Below, piece by piece: positions 46,097 through 55,833 of a stretch of 64,000 bases of DNA (the stretch's first letter is position 1; the number at the start of each line of letters is the position of its first letter). This DNA comes from Bemisia tabaci (taxonomy: Eukaryota > Arthropoda > Insecta > Hemiptera > Aleyrodidae). The notes below the pieces were generated by a model. That model was not told the origin of the DNA, made no database searches, and worked only from the letters and a program-made list of their open reading frames with translations. Where the stretch lies: the NCBI RefSeq assembly GCF_918797505.1, contig NC_092797.1, forward strand, positions 48,024,157-48,088,156, read 5' to 3'. The position numbers and the translations under genes are program-made.

Positions 46097-46159
46097 CATC
46101 AAGAGGCTATCATCAGCATCAAGGCTAACGCCGCTAACGTCAAAGCAACTATGAAATAC
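46097..46159 (+). CDS. Possible 63-bp in-frame exon next to a MITE
   Basis: TCCCAG ends at 46096 and TAC|GTAAGC marks a donor after 46159. The 63 bases have no stop in the frame HQEAIISIKANAANVKATMK. Length is a multiple of three, as in cassette exons. The acceptor lies in the flank duplicated by or next to the hAT-type MITE, so the exon may use splice signals created by insertion. A diverged GCTAACGCCGCT...GTCAAAGC match occurs near 54930. Confidence 0.2.
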
Positions 46160-46877
46160 GTAAGCCCCCCATATCACATTTTGAAATGCCACTTGTGCAT
46201 TTACCATGAATCAATGAAATTTGCAGAACTCAATAAAAAAAAACCCCGGAAGAGTCGCTTTTCTCTTTTTTTTGGAAACAAAAAATAAGTAAAAACCAAA
46301 CTTTCTTCCTCATTGGATGAAATTGCGTCAATTTTAAGCAGACGCCATCAAATAGCAAAAGACACTGTTGCCAAAATGTGTCACCCGTTTTCTGTGCCTC
46401 CTGGACCTGCCCTATTGCTTTCGCTTTTCAGGGGACTACTTTAAAATACAAATTATCGGAAAAAATGTTTGAGAAGAAAAAAAATTACTTCGCTCGGGCA
46501 TATTGATTATAGTATCATGTTGGGTTGAATCGAACGATCGAATTTTCAGATTTCAACCGAAAATTCTCTACCTTTTTATGTTTAGTTCAATAGATAGCGC
46601 CTCTCTAATTGCGTTGTAATCCACCAATTCTCTATACCCCATCCTTTGTGATGGGTAACAAAACATATCGAATAATACATATCAATTATGAAATTAGTGC
46701 CTGAAATTATTATACCCGAAAAGTGGCATCAGATTAAAATTCTGCAGAGCTCTATTTTTTCACGAGAGCTTCAAACCGTCACAATTCCGGTCTAATGTGA
46801 CATTTTTGGCTCGATTTTCCTCAGTAAAAGCACTTACTTAAAATTTCACGCGCAAAGCACATGACAGAAGCAGTCCC

Positions 46878-46885
46878 TATAAAAG
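46878..46885 (+). promoter_or_regulatory. TATA box of the secreted cysteine-rich protein gene
   Basis: TATAAAAG lies 173 bases upstream of the start codon at 47051. Transcription would begin around 46905-46935, where TTACAGTGAG resembles an arthropod initiator, although its spacing from the TATA box is longer than usual. Confidence 0.55.
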
Positions 46886-47050
46886 AAGTTGATTCTATTC
46901 TGGAGTGAATAAAGTGCACAGGTTCGTTACAGTGAGATCTTACTTTAATCATGAAGGTTTTTCTTTTTAACAGTATTAAAAATTTTCCGTAGATCTGAAA
47001 TTTTATTTTAATGTTTCTTACAATAAAAAATATCGAAGGAAAACTTTATA

Positions 47051-47113
47051 ATGTTTTCAACGCGACTCAATCTGGCGGTCATAGAACTTTTGTTGCTAAT
47101 TTCAACAGTAACG
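47051..47113 (+). CDS. Exon 1 of a secreted cysteine-rich protein gene (signal peptide)
   Basis: ATG at 47051 starts a 21-codon exon ending at ACG|GTAAGA after 47113, phase 0. It reads MFSTRLNLAVIELLLLISTV plus Thr: a short n-region with one Arg, a hydrophobic core rich in Leu and Ile, and a small polar c-region, the classic layout of a eukaryotic signal peptide. Joined in frame to the exon at 48395 the cleavage region would read STVT-APPQPD. An upstream ATG at 46951 gives only a 13-codon ORF. Another ATG at about 47010 in a different frame reads through the donor and lacks a hydrophobic core. Matching phase, the TATA box and the complementary second exon make this start the best choice. Confidence 0.65.
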
Positions 47114-47275
47114 GTAAGAAAATGATCACGGAGTTATAACTCTTTTTCAATTTCGATGACAGCAAAGAACGTCCTAAAATCTAAAATTTATTTAAGAAGG
47201 AGGAATATCTCTAAAATTTCGGTCAGGATCGCCAATGTAAATGTAGGCGGAGCGACGCTCCCGTCTAAAACTATT

Positions 47276-47532
47276 TGGACCGCGTTAAGCAGAAAGGAAC
47301 CAAGCCACATCAGTAATTACCAAATTTAATTTGGCAATTTAATTTTTTAAATGAAAATAGTTTTGCGGATTTTTAAGAAAATGTCAGTGATTTTTCTGCT
47401 TATAGTGCAAAGCAAATTCCTTAAAATTCTCAAAGAAATCCGTACAAACGCTCTCTTGTACAAAATTAAATTGCCCAGTTAAATTTGACAATAGCTGATG
47501 CAGCTTGGTTCCGATCTGCTAAACGCGGTCCG
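47276..47532. repeat. TIR element in the intron (family N, copy 1)
   Basis: GGACCGCGTTAAGCAGAAAGGAACCAAGC with TAATTACCAAATTTAA is mirrored at the right by TTGGTTCC...GCTAAACGCGGTCC. A second copy lies at 50831-51082. Confidence 0.75.
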
Positions 47533-47773
47533 TTTTAAGGTCAAGAGAGAAACAAACCAAAAGCGATAGTGGACATTTTCTTTCATTCGAGCATTTAGTG
47601 TGATTTTTTCACACGCATGACTTGCACAGACATTATCACATTTCGGCACACTTTGGTCACACTGGTTTACGCAGTAGTTATTGTCCGTGAGTGCAAATGT
47701 TTGTTGAAGGGCATGCAACCGAGAATCGTTTTTGTGATAGAGAGACGCGATTGGTTCCTTCCCCTAAATCGTT

Positions 47774-47775
<2 letters not shown>

Positions 47776-47804
<29 letters not shown>
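47776..47804. repeat. Poly(T) run, 29 bases
   Basis: Uninterrupted T run directly beside the family C element inside the intron. Confidence 0.85.
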
Positions 47805-47807
47805 CGT

Positions 47808-48316
47808 CAATGAAGCTCTTTCATGCGTGAGGAATTTGCAATTTAAGTACCATTACCTACGTAAAATTTCGCTGGAAACACGATGGTGCCACTGGTTCTT
47901 TCCGCGGCGGAACCCAAAAGCTCAAAAAAGCTCTTAAAGTTGAGGCCGTATAAGGGAGGGGATATCCCACGCTATTCTATGAGTCCACCGATATATCTAA
48001 GGAAACTCTCCATGTAAAGATAGGGAGCAAATGCATTAACAGGGTTGCCGTGTTATCAGTTTTGTAGTCCCCAAATAAAGTGGCAACCCTGTTATTGTAC
48101 TTGCTCCGTATCTTTGCATAAACAGTTATCTTTATAGAAGTTGACTCTGAGGGTAGTGTGGAGTATCCCCTCCATTACAGCCTTAACTTTGAAAGCAGCT
48201 TTTGAGCTTTGGGGTTGATGTCAGAGAAAACCAGTGGCACCATCGTGTTTCTCGAGCAATTTTACACAGGATTCTGTACTTAAAGCGCGAATTCCTCACA
48301 CATGCGAGAGCTCCAT
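47808..48316. repeat. Family C palindromic element in the intron, copy 3
   Basis: Full-length copy with arms TTTCATGCGTGAGGAATTTG, CTCTTAAAGTTGAGGCC and CTCTCCATGTAAAGATAGGG, and mirror arms to CACACATGCGAGAGCTCC. It lies wholly within the intron of the secreted-protein gene. Confidence 0.8.
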
Positions 48317-48394
48317 AAAGGACGGACCTTGTCTCCTCGGATGTCCACATGATTGTAGTCAAATTTAATGCAAGTTTTTTTTTTTTTTTTTTAG

Positions 48395-48826
48395 GCACCA
48401 CCGCAGCCAGATCCGGCATTCTTAGCGCAGCTGGAGGCTTTTCGGGCGAACCTCAGACGTTATGATACGCAAGACGATTGCAAAAACAAACCCTGGAACA
48501 AGGATCAATGCGCATGGTTGTGGGTGTTCAAAGACGACCACGGAAAGGAGAACTGCAAAATGGCGTATGACGCTTTTATGAGTCTGAGCAACAACGAAAA
48601 AGAGCTGATTTGCCCGGGCGCCAGGAAACCAAAATGTCGTAGGTGCGGGAAAGTTCGTTATGGCTGCTCCTTCAACTGCAAGTCCACACAAGCCGAGACC
48701 GCAAGGGACTTACAACAACATCGTTCGCCCAGGGTACGGCCCCAGTGCAAACATCTCTCGAGAATCGTCCAGCAGATGAACACACTGAATCCCCCGCGTT
48801 TAAGGCTTGGAGGACAAGGCGCTTAA
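48395..48826 (+). CDS. Exon 2 of the secreted cysteine-rich protein gene (mature protein)
   Basis: A tract of about 18 T followed by TTAG ends at 48394. The exon is in phase 0 with the exon at 47051 and encodes 143 residues to a TAA. The mature part starts APPQPDPAFLAQLEAFRANL, has charged and aromatic middle sections (KPWNKDQCAWLWVFKDDHGK) and a tight cluster CRRCGKVRYGCSFNC. Nine cysteines have spacings 9, 14, 18, 7, 2, 6, 3 and 22. With the signal peptide the precursor is 164 residues. An odd number of cysteines leaves one unpaired or intermolecular. The C-terminal 35 residues are Arg-rich and less structured. Known families with this cysteine pattern do not come to mind. Small secreted cysteine-rich proteins include salivary effectors, venom components, odorant carriers and protease inhibitors, so function is open. 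Confidence 0.65.
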   Translation, partial: APPQPDPAFLAQLEAFRANLRRYDTQDDCKNKPWNKDQCAWLWVFKDDHGKENCKMAYDAFMSLSNNEKELICPGARKPKCRRCGKVRYGCSFNCKSTQAETARDLQQHRSPRVRPQCKHLSRIVQQMNTLNPPRLRLGGQGA

Positions 48827-48920
48827 CTGCCATGCAAAGGAAAAAACTCCGTATGAACCTTCGTGAGTTGCCAAATTTAATTTGGTAAAATCCGACTTTT
48901 CCCGAACACTTTTGCAAATG
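48827..48920. repeat. Family D element, left part, in the 3' untranslated region
   Basis: CTGCCATGCAAAGGAAAAAACTCCGTATG and GAGTTGCCAAATTTAA match the family D left end. It begins right after the stop codon of the secreted-protein gene, so it could have supplied its 3' end. A mirror end is not evident. Confidence 0.6.
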
Positions 48921-48944
48921 CCGTGTATACTTGCTTCCTCAAAA

Positions 48945-48950
48945 AATAAA
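48945..48950 (+). terminator. Candidate polyadenylation signal AATAAA
   Basis: AATAAA lies about 120 bases past the stop codon at 48826, and another AATAAA follows near 49021. Both are suitable for the two-exon secreted-protein gene. Confidence 0.45.
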
Positions 48951-49256
48951 AAATTTCAATGTCATTTAAAACGGTTTCATGATTTGACTTACCATAATAC
49001 CGTTGTAATTCCAGAGTAAGAATAAATGAAAATTATGTTATTCTCTTACCTGAAACAGATGAAAGACAAGGAAAAATCAGTAAAATTGATGATTACTTTA
49101 AACAATATTGCAGAGCGTCACGAATGAGGAAGTTAGTTTAGCAAACATATGGGTGCTCTAGGAGGAACCGCCCCCTATCCGCTACGAGGACGAACTCTCG
49201 GAGGGCGCTTCGCGAGCCCTCTGATTTAAGTGGTACAGGAAAAACTACAGAGTTGT

Positions 49257-49512
49257 ACACTGCTGTGCTATAGGGGAAAATGCCGTCTAAACATTCGAGA
49301 GTTGCCAAATTTCCTTCCATAAAATGTTTATTTTTGAGAAAATTTATGAATATCTTTCAGAGAAATTTTCAACAATTTCAGGTAAAATTGCGAACAAAAT
49401 TACCTGAAAAATTGGAAGAAAAATAGTTACAAATTTTCGCGAAAATTCTTGATTTATCAACGGAGATTTGGCAACGCCTAAAGGCTCATACGTCATTTTT
49501 CCGTGGCACGGG
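49257..49512. repeat. Family D TIR element, copy 5
   Basis: TACACTGCTGTGCTATAGGGGAAAATGCCG and GAGTTGCCAAATTTCC mirrored by AGATTTGGCAACGCC and CATACGTCATTTTTCCGTGGCACGG. Confidence 0.75.
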
Positions 49513-50262
49513 AGCATAATCAGGAGCGACTATAAAAATGGCCCGATATGCTAAATCCGTCCCTGATAAGCCATTAAAGGAGGCTACAGTTGAGTCACAA
49601 AATTATACAAAATTCAGTCGCTATTTCCTTCAGTTGGACGTGTTCCTATCAAACGGAACCATGTGCATTGAGACGTGAGCCCCGAGACCCCTAAGAATAC
49701 ATGCATACCAGGGCTCACGTCATGACGCACATAGTTATCCTTGCGGTTAGAACTACTTCGATCCCCGAAATGCAATTAAGCCCGGAGCTCCGGTGAGCTA
49801 ATGATTATGCTTTCACGCAACGGGATGCTGCGGGAAAATGATGAAAATAACACGCTCACTCCCCGTGGAAAGTTTCATTTCCAAAGGCATCATAAGACAT
49901 TTTCATCAAAGAAAAAGGGTGAAAACTCATTATACGGCAAGGAGCGCGAGGTGCACTTTGATGGTGAACGCTGTTAATTACAAACGCCTACGAAGTCTCC
50001 TTCGGAAAGTGCAGAGTAGGTAAATATTTGCCTCGCTTAAGAAAGTTATTCCAACAGTCACAGTGAGCACGCCCGGCGCCGACCCAACTTCGTCGTTGAC
50101 TCCCTTTTCCTTTTATTAAAAAATCTGCCAACGGAGGGTGGGTATCCTAACTATCACTTCGCAGAATTTCTGGGGGATGCGGGCGCATTCACGCGGGGGA
50201 AAAAGTTGCCGGGAATTGGAGAAGGAAATACATAGAAAAGGGGTTTTAGCAAGTCTCCGCAA
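49513..50262. other. No supported gene
   Basis: Mixed composition. Frames at 49838-50023 have no splice or family support. Confidence 0.35.
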
Positions 50263-50493
50263 CACTGGAAATGAAAAACACATTGGATCCAGAGTCCAAA
50301 CTCCTAAAAACATCGACAAGAAAAAGTACTCTTGGTTCAATCAGAATCTAGCTTAAATCAAGAACCAAGCCTCTTAATTTAAGCGGATTTCGTCTTGATT
50401 CAAGCAAAAATCCGATTGAATCAAGAGTATTTTTTCTTGTCAATGTTTTCAAGGTTCTGGACTCTAGATACAATGTGTTTTTTTTTTCCAGTG
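50263..50493. repeat. Family P palindromic MITE, copy 7
   Basis: Ends CACTGGAAATGAAAAACACATTGG and TTTTTTTTCCAGTG with AA outside both ends. Confidence 0.85.
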
Positions 50494-50654
50494 AACACAA
50501 AATCGAAGTAAACGCCATTATACATTGTTTGGAAACTATGTATCATAGCAGAAAAACTTGTGTACCTTGGGACAATGTTTTTACTGAATTTTTTTGCAAA
50601 TACTATCAAGAACTTAACCTGATTTGAGGTGCACAGGTGAAACGATTTTTATTT

Positions 50655-50740
50655 TATAAAGAGTTAAGTTCCTAAAAACGCGGGAAAATCTTGATGGATT
50701 TACGGCGTTCTTGCTTAGCACGGTCGAGGAGTGCATCAAA
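50655..50740. repeat. Family D element, partial end
   Basis: GATTTACGGCGTTCTTGCTTAGCACGGTCG resembles the right terminus of family D. The rest is too diverged to align by eye. Confidence 0.4.
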
Positions 50741-50830
50741 GTTGGTATGAAACCGGATATTCGCATGATAGAGGAATAAAGCTCGTTCGAGAACAATTTT
50801 TTTTTAACGAAACCCTTTTTGAGGAAAAAT

Positions 50831-51082
50831 TCGATTACATTTAGAAGAGAGGAACCAGCGCGATTACGGTGTTTTTAAAATCGTGCAACTTTTTTCTTTT
50901 AAAAATATTTAATATGTGTACGGTATTAAAATTTACACAAATATTTCCCTTTAAAATTAACGATTTTTTGGTGGGAAGTGGAAACTATTTGCTATTTTGG
51001 GAGATTTTTAATAAAAATTATAAAAGACAAACATTTTTACAACACTGTAATTGCGCTGGTTCCTTTTTGCTAAATGCGATCC
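50831..51082. repeat. Family N TIR element, copy 2
   Basis: GAGGAACCAGCGCGATTACGGTG mirrored by ACACTGTAATTGCGCTGGTTCC and TGCTAAATGCGATCC. It shares the GGAACC and GCTAAATGCG termini with 47276-47532. Confidence 0.65.
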
Positions 51083-52953
51083 AATTGTGCTCGAATGAGC
51101 TTTTCCTCAAGGTAAATCACGAGAGAACATGGTTTGATAGCGATTTTAATGCAACATGATTCACGCCTTATTACAGCTGAAAAGTAGGTGGCATTAACCG
51201 AAATTAGACTCCTACATCAAACGTTGCTTAATTGTCTCCTATTTTTTATTCCTTTTCGAGGAAACCTGACACCAAATTCTATCTTTATTCTATCTTTTAT
51301 TTCTTTCTTTCTGATCTTTTGTGAGTATATATTTTATCTATGAAGGTAAATATATTTCTTACATGAGGAAGAAGTTATAATGTAATGTAGGTTATATGAT
51401 GTAATAGCATGTTTGAAGGATCAAAGTAGCATACTTTCCGTTCATAGTTGAGTCCCAAGAATTTGAGACTTCTCGGAAAAAACAAGAAATGGACCCAATC
51501 TTGGGCACCGAATTCGATACGCTTAACGTGCGGTACAACTTCAAGAATGAGCCAGGGTCTTGAAGTAATGATATTAAAAATTAAAATCTACTACTATTGA
51601 AAAAAACTTTGCTCAAAACGCCCAGAATATGACGAGTAAAAAAGGTTCCCTGGTTCTTAAGGGCATGGTAACTTTTGAAAGTATTTAATTTCATATTTTT
51701 GTGGCATGGTTTAAAACATCACTCTATATTCCCTGGAAGTTCTCAATCCGGGTATGTAGACGCCCGCAATTACTCCCTTCGGTGTGAAGACCTCTCCCAT
51801 TTCGTATATAATAGGGCGTCATAGTGATTCGGGCTCCAAACTTTACGTTCAATTTTCATTCCTTACACTAATGTTCTGAATTTTAACTGCGTTCTGAAGT
51901 TGCACAACGCACCGGAAACATTCAAGAAAACACGTCAGCTAATTTAAGCAAACTTGCCGAAAAGTGTAAACCGCCTCGTGCTTGCCACGTCGAAGACCAA
52001 TTAGATGACATTTTCATTTTTCCAGTTTTAAAATGGTGCTATGTAAGAATGTGGCACGAAAAAATGGCATGTTAGACAGCGCTACAGTTACCATAGCGTA
52101 GCGACTAGTATTTTTGCTTCTCATTCAAATAACGTGTAAAAGGGCCAACGTGCAAAGGGTGTCAAAAAAGTATCCGAATTGATTCTGTTTCTGTACTTCA
52201 AACACTAAGCTAGGTAGGAATTTGACCTTGGTTCCATTTTAATGATTAATTCAAACGCTATTAAATGAGATCAGAAGCAACTCATTTGGTCAAAAATCGA
52301 GAACGTTATGACAGTTAGAGTAAATAAAATATCGGGACCCCGTACGGTTTTTAGAGAGGATTTTTTCTTACCTTCTCATGACTCGTCCTCAGTTCCCTCC
52401 GACTCCTTGAGATTATCGCTCTGCTTCTCAAGATATTGGCTTTATATACTCGTTCATATTCTCTTGCCACTTGCTCAACAAAGTTTCTTCAAATTTCTCC
52501 GGAGGGATTACTGTGAAAAACTTCTAAACCTCCGTCTCAATTTCTGCTTTTGACTTAAATATTCAATCTCGGAGCGCATTCTTCAGCAACACACTACTGA
52601 GTGACAAAATGTTCCTCTTCATACAATTCTAAGTCTCTTCGGAGCCGTGGAGACTTAATCTAAAAATATTGGCGAAAACGGAACTAAAATCACCCAAAAA
52701 TTGCTGCGTTAACCACGTTTGCAATGTGCGTTCCCATCAACTGGCGTGTGAGACAAAATGGGGTAGTCGGCGGACGATTGCGCTCGACATAATCAGACGT
52801 GCCCCCATTTGTTCCATCGTGTTCCATCGGTTCACTTTTCTACCTAGACCGTACTGCCAGGTAACTTCGAGTTTCTTTTCTTGTTTCATGTGAAATGGTG
52901 CCAATAAAATTACTTTCAGATACTTCGTTTGACGAAAAAATGTTTCCATCAAA
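51083..52953. other. No firm gene; weak minus-strand coding signal at 52360-52540
   Basis: On the minus strand IPPEKFEETLLSKWQENMN followed, one base out of frame, by LEKQSDNLKESEGTEDES and a stop looks like decayed coding sequence. The rest is AT-rich without recognised repeats. Confidence 0.25.
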
Positions 52954-53179
52954 CACTGGGAAAAAACACATTGGATCTAGAGTCCAGACTTTTGAAAACA
53001 TTGACAAGAAAAAGGACTCTTGATTCAAGCACATTTAAGCTTAAATCAAAAGGAAATCCGCTCAAATTAAGAGGCTTGGTTCTTGATTTCAGCTTAAGTC
53101 TGATTGAATCAAGAGTATTTTTTCTTGTCAATGTTTTTAAGAGTCTGGACTCTAGATCCAATGTGTTTTTTTCCCAGTG
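52954..53179. repeat. Family P palindromic MITE, copy 8
   Basis: Ends CACTGGGAAAAAACACATTG and TTTTTTCCCAGTG, with AAA outside both ends. Nearly perfect palindrome. Confidence 0.88.
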
Positions 53180-53342
53180 AAAACGGTAGGGGGTAATAAT
53201 TTTTTTCTGATCAAACTGTCATAACTTTATCAATTTTTCACCACATAAGTTGATCTTCGTCTCAATCGATAGCTTTTGAGTTGATCTTTGAAATAAAGCC
53301 AATGCTAATTGAACCACCCCGGTAGCTAAACTAGCTTTCCAC

Positions 53343-53458
53343 CAGTGGCGTGGCGTGGTTTGCGATATATCGATTGATCTGTCATTTAAACCTTTGGAAA
53401 ATGATCGATTAACAGAGTATTCGCAGCGAACACCTTAATAATTGATTTTTTACCATAT
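53343..53458. mobile_element. hAT-type MITE, family M, left two-thirds
   Basis: CAGTGGCGTGGCGTGGTTTG to about TTGATTTTTTACCATA. The right end is missing and unrelated sequence follows. Confidence 0.75.
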
Positions 53459-54483
53459 TGAAAAATATGACCAACATTTGGGACATATTTTTCAATAATT
53501 TAATTGTTAAATCAGCAATCCGTTTTTTCCCGTATTGGACACCCCATGTAGAACCTGACAAGGCAACGCGGCGCGTATGAATGGAAGTGAACTTTCTGCG
53601 AGTTGTAAAACCCCACGGCATACGGTGAGCGAATCCATTCCGTTTCAGCACGACCGATTGTTTCAAAACCACTCATAAAAGCAGTTTTTGTGGTTTCACC
53701 AGGTTTCTCCGCCACACTTTTATGGGGTTTTTATCGCGATTGCTTTTAAAACTTGGTTCGGGAGCAGCTTCCTCTTGCAGTCTTTTTATTGGCAGCTCCT
53801 CACGCAAGAGGCGGGCGGCATTAAACAAGCAGTCATTACCGGGGCTTATCGAGGCTTTCCGGGGCTCCTACCCTCTTTAAGCCGCCTCTAAATACGTTCG
53901 AAACAATGTCGCTACCTTAAGATTTTCTCCGGATAAAGTCATCAATGGTTTTTTTTTCGAATCATAAAATACGGCGTAGTGCGAACGTAACCAACCGTAG
54001 CCTCCGAAACTTAAAACTGAATCCGATAATGGAGAATTTGCAAAATTTTTAATTGCTTCATCTGAAAATAGTTAAAGATCTGATTTTGCGTTATTTTTCA
54101 GAATTTTTTCTGATATGGGAAATAGTATAGAAAAAGATTTAATTGAGAAATTGCACCGCCTATTGACGCGTTATTTGGCAAAATTTCTCAATCAAACACA
54201 TGTATTTTAGTAGATTAGGTTATCTTGTCATATTTCTTCTAATAATCGTTCAGTTTATGAGCCAAGGATACCCCTCGTCTTCAAAAGTTTCCATGCACTT
54301 GGAAACGAAATTAATCAAATTTCAGGTGCCTGCAAATTCTCCATCATGCCAAATGTAACATTGGGAGAACTTTCACGAAAAAGACTTATTGCTTTATCTA
54401 AGAGTGCTTAGTGAGCTGCACTCGCAGTATTTTTTATGACGCCATTGGGCGGCATTTTGGTAGGAACCAAAATTTGGTGATCC
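53459..54483. other. No supported gene
   Basis: A 67-codon minus-strand frame at 53512-53715 and a plus-strand one at 53688-53891 have no splice or family support. Confidence 0.35.
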
Positions 54484-54721
54484 ATGTCAACTGAATTTTC
54501 GGTTCTCGAACAGACTTACTATGCGCAAAAGAGAACGGTCAATTCGCGTAACCACATCCCTTTTTCCGTGCTCGGTTCATTTTAAAACTTCGATCACATG
54601 CACCGAACGTTTGATTCAACGCACCGAATTTTGCGATCGATATGAAATGCTTCGCTCCGATCTTTTGATTGATCTTATTTCCATTGCAACCCAAAAAGCT
54701 CACTCACCAGAGATCGAAGAC
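54484..54721 (+). CDS. Candidate coding exon(s), second MSTEFSVL start
   Basis: An ATG at 54484 begins MSTEFSVLEQTYYAQKR, the same first eight residues as the ORF at 12468, with four synonymous codon changes, and stops after 33 codons. An overlapping frame from an acceptor at 54513 (CTCGAACAG) reads MRKRERSIRVTTSL and later CDRYEMLRSDLLIDLISIAT to a donor GAC|GTAAGA after 54721. A single gene would need a splice or frameshift between the two frames. The region is outside recognised repeats. Function unknown. Confidence 0.3.
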
Positions 54722-55301
54722 GTAAGATGTTGACACAACTCTGATCTCAACCCCCGGCAGTTTTGACTCTCAAGCAGAAGTGCGCGGACTCATAATAATT
54801 GCGCATACAGATCAGCCGAGTATGGTCGGCAAAAACCTCGCATCTGCTCGGAAACCCTATTGCTTGTTACGCGGTTCTTGGGCTATGAAGCGGAGTGCAC
54901 CCGTCGATCACTCATCGAACTGCCGTAAGCTAACGCCGCTGCGTCAAAGCTGAATCGTAAGAACGTAGCTTCATTATAGCGTGAGCCTCGAGGAGCATGA
55001 CATTACACGAACGTTGGAGCTCATCTCAATGTGCACTTAGGCTCTTAGGTCAGAGGTGTGACGAGCTAATCCATCATGCGAGAGGTGCGACCGGCGAAAT
55101 TTATTCACGTCCTGCTTCTGCAAGCTCCAACTCGATTAAGTTAGATTTCGTGTCGCTTGCCTCCCAAACTCTAAAGGCAACCGTGTCCTGGAGGAAAATA
55201 TTCGTAGACTTCCAGGTGTAAAGACAGTCTCGGACTGCCTTTAAGGGTAAATTTAGAGCTCTCGATGAGTACATGACGAAAAATTTCTCGTAAACCCAAT
55301 A

Positions 55302-55572
55302 CTGCCGTGCTAAGGAAAAACGCCATAAGTTCAGACGTTGCCAAATATTCTGTGGTAAAACACGAATTTCCTGGTGCTCTTGAATATTTCTCTTGGAGTT
55401 TTTCATATAATTATGTTTGCAATTTCACCCTAAGTTCCTGGAAATTCAAGGAAATACTAACATATCTTAAAAATAAAATTAATCCCTTTCTGCAAAAATT
55501 ACCATTTTATAAAAGGAAATTTGACAACCCTCGATAGTTCATAAGGCGTTATTACTTTTTATGGTAGTGTAG
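55302..55572. repeat. Family D TIR element, copy 7
   Basis: TACTGCCGTGCTAAGGAAAAACGCC and GACGTTGCCAAATATTC mirrored by GAAATTTGACAACCC and AAGGCGTTATTACTTTTTATGGTAGTGTA. Confidence 0.75.
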
Positions 55573-55639
55573 GTCGTGCTGCTTATATTTCCCTTATTAG
55601 ATTTCTCTCTGAGAAAACTTGCAAGGAGCTTATGCACGC

Positions 55640-55833
55640 AATACATATTTGCGAGTTCATCACTGTTTCTCCTGTAGAATTTTGCGAGAAACACGATTGG
55701 CTTTTCTAGTTTACGTATTCCCAAGCTCAGGAAAAGCTTTCTAAGTTAAGGCCGTAATTAGGGGGATAACTTAAATTACGGTGAGAGCCCACCTTTGTAT
55801 CCACTTCATCTCCTCGTGCACAGATATGCACCC
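55640..55833. repeat. Family C element, degenerate left half adjoining the satellite
   Basis: TTGCGAGAAACACGATTGGCTTTTC, CCCAAGCTCAGGAAAAGCTT, TAAGTTAAGGCCGTAATTAG and CCACCTTTGTATCCA follow the family C left arm in order. It stops at its centre exactly where the 117-bp satellite begins. Confidence 0.6.

Noticed and set aside
47617..47937. 106-codon ORF with a Phe run
   Set aside because: The Phe run is the poly(T) tract and the tail is family C repeat sequence.
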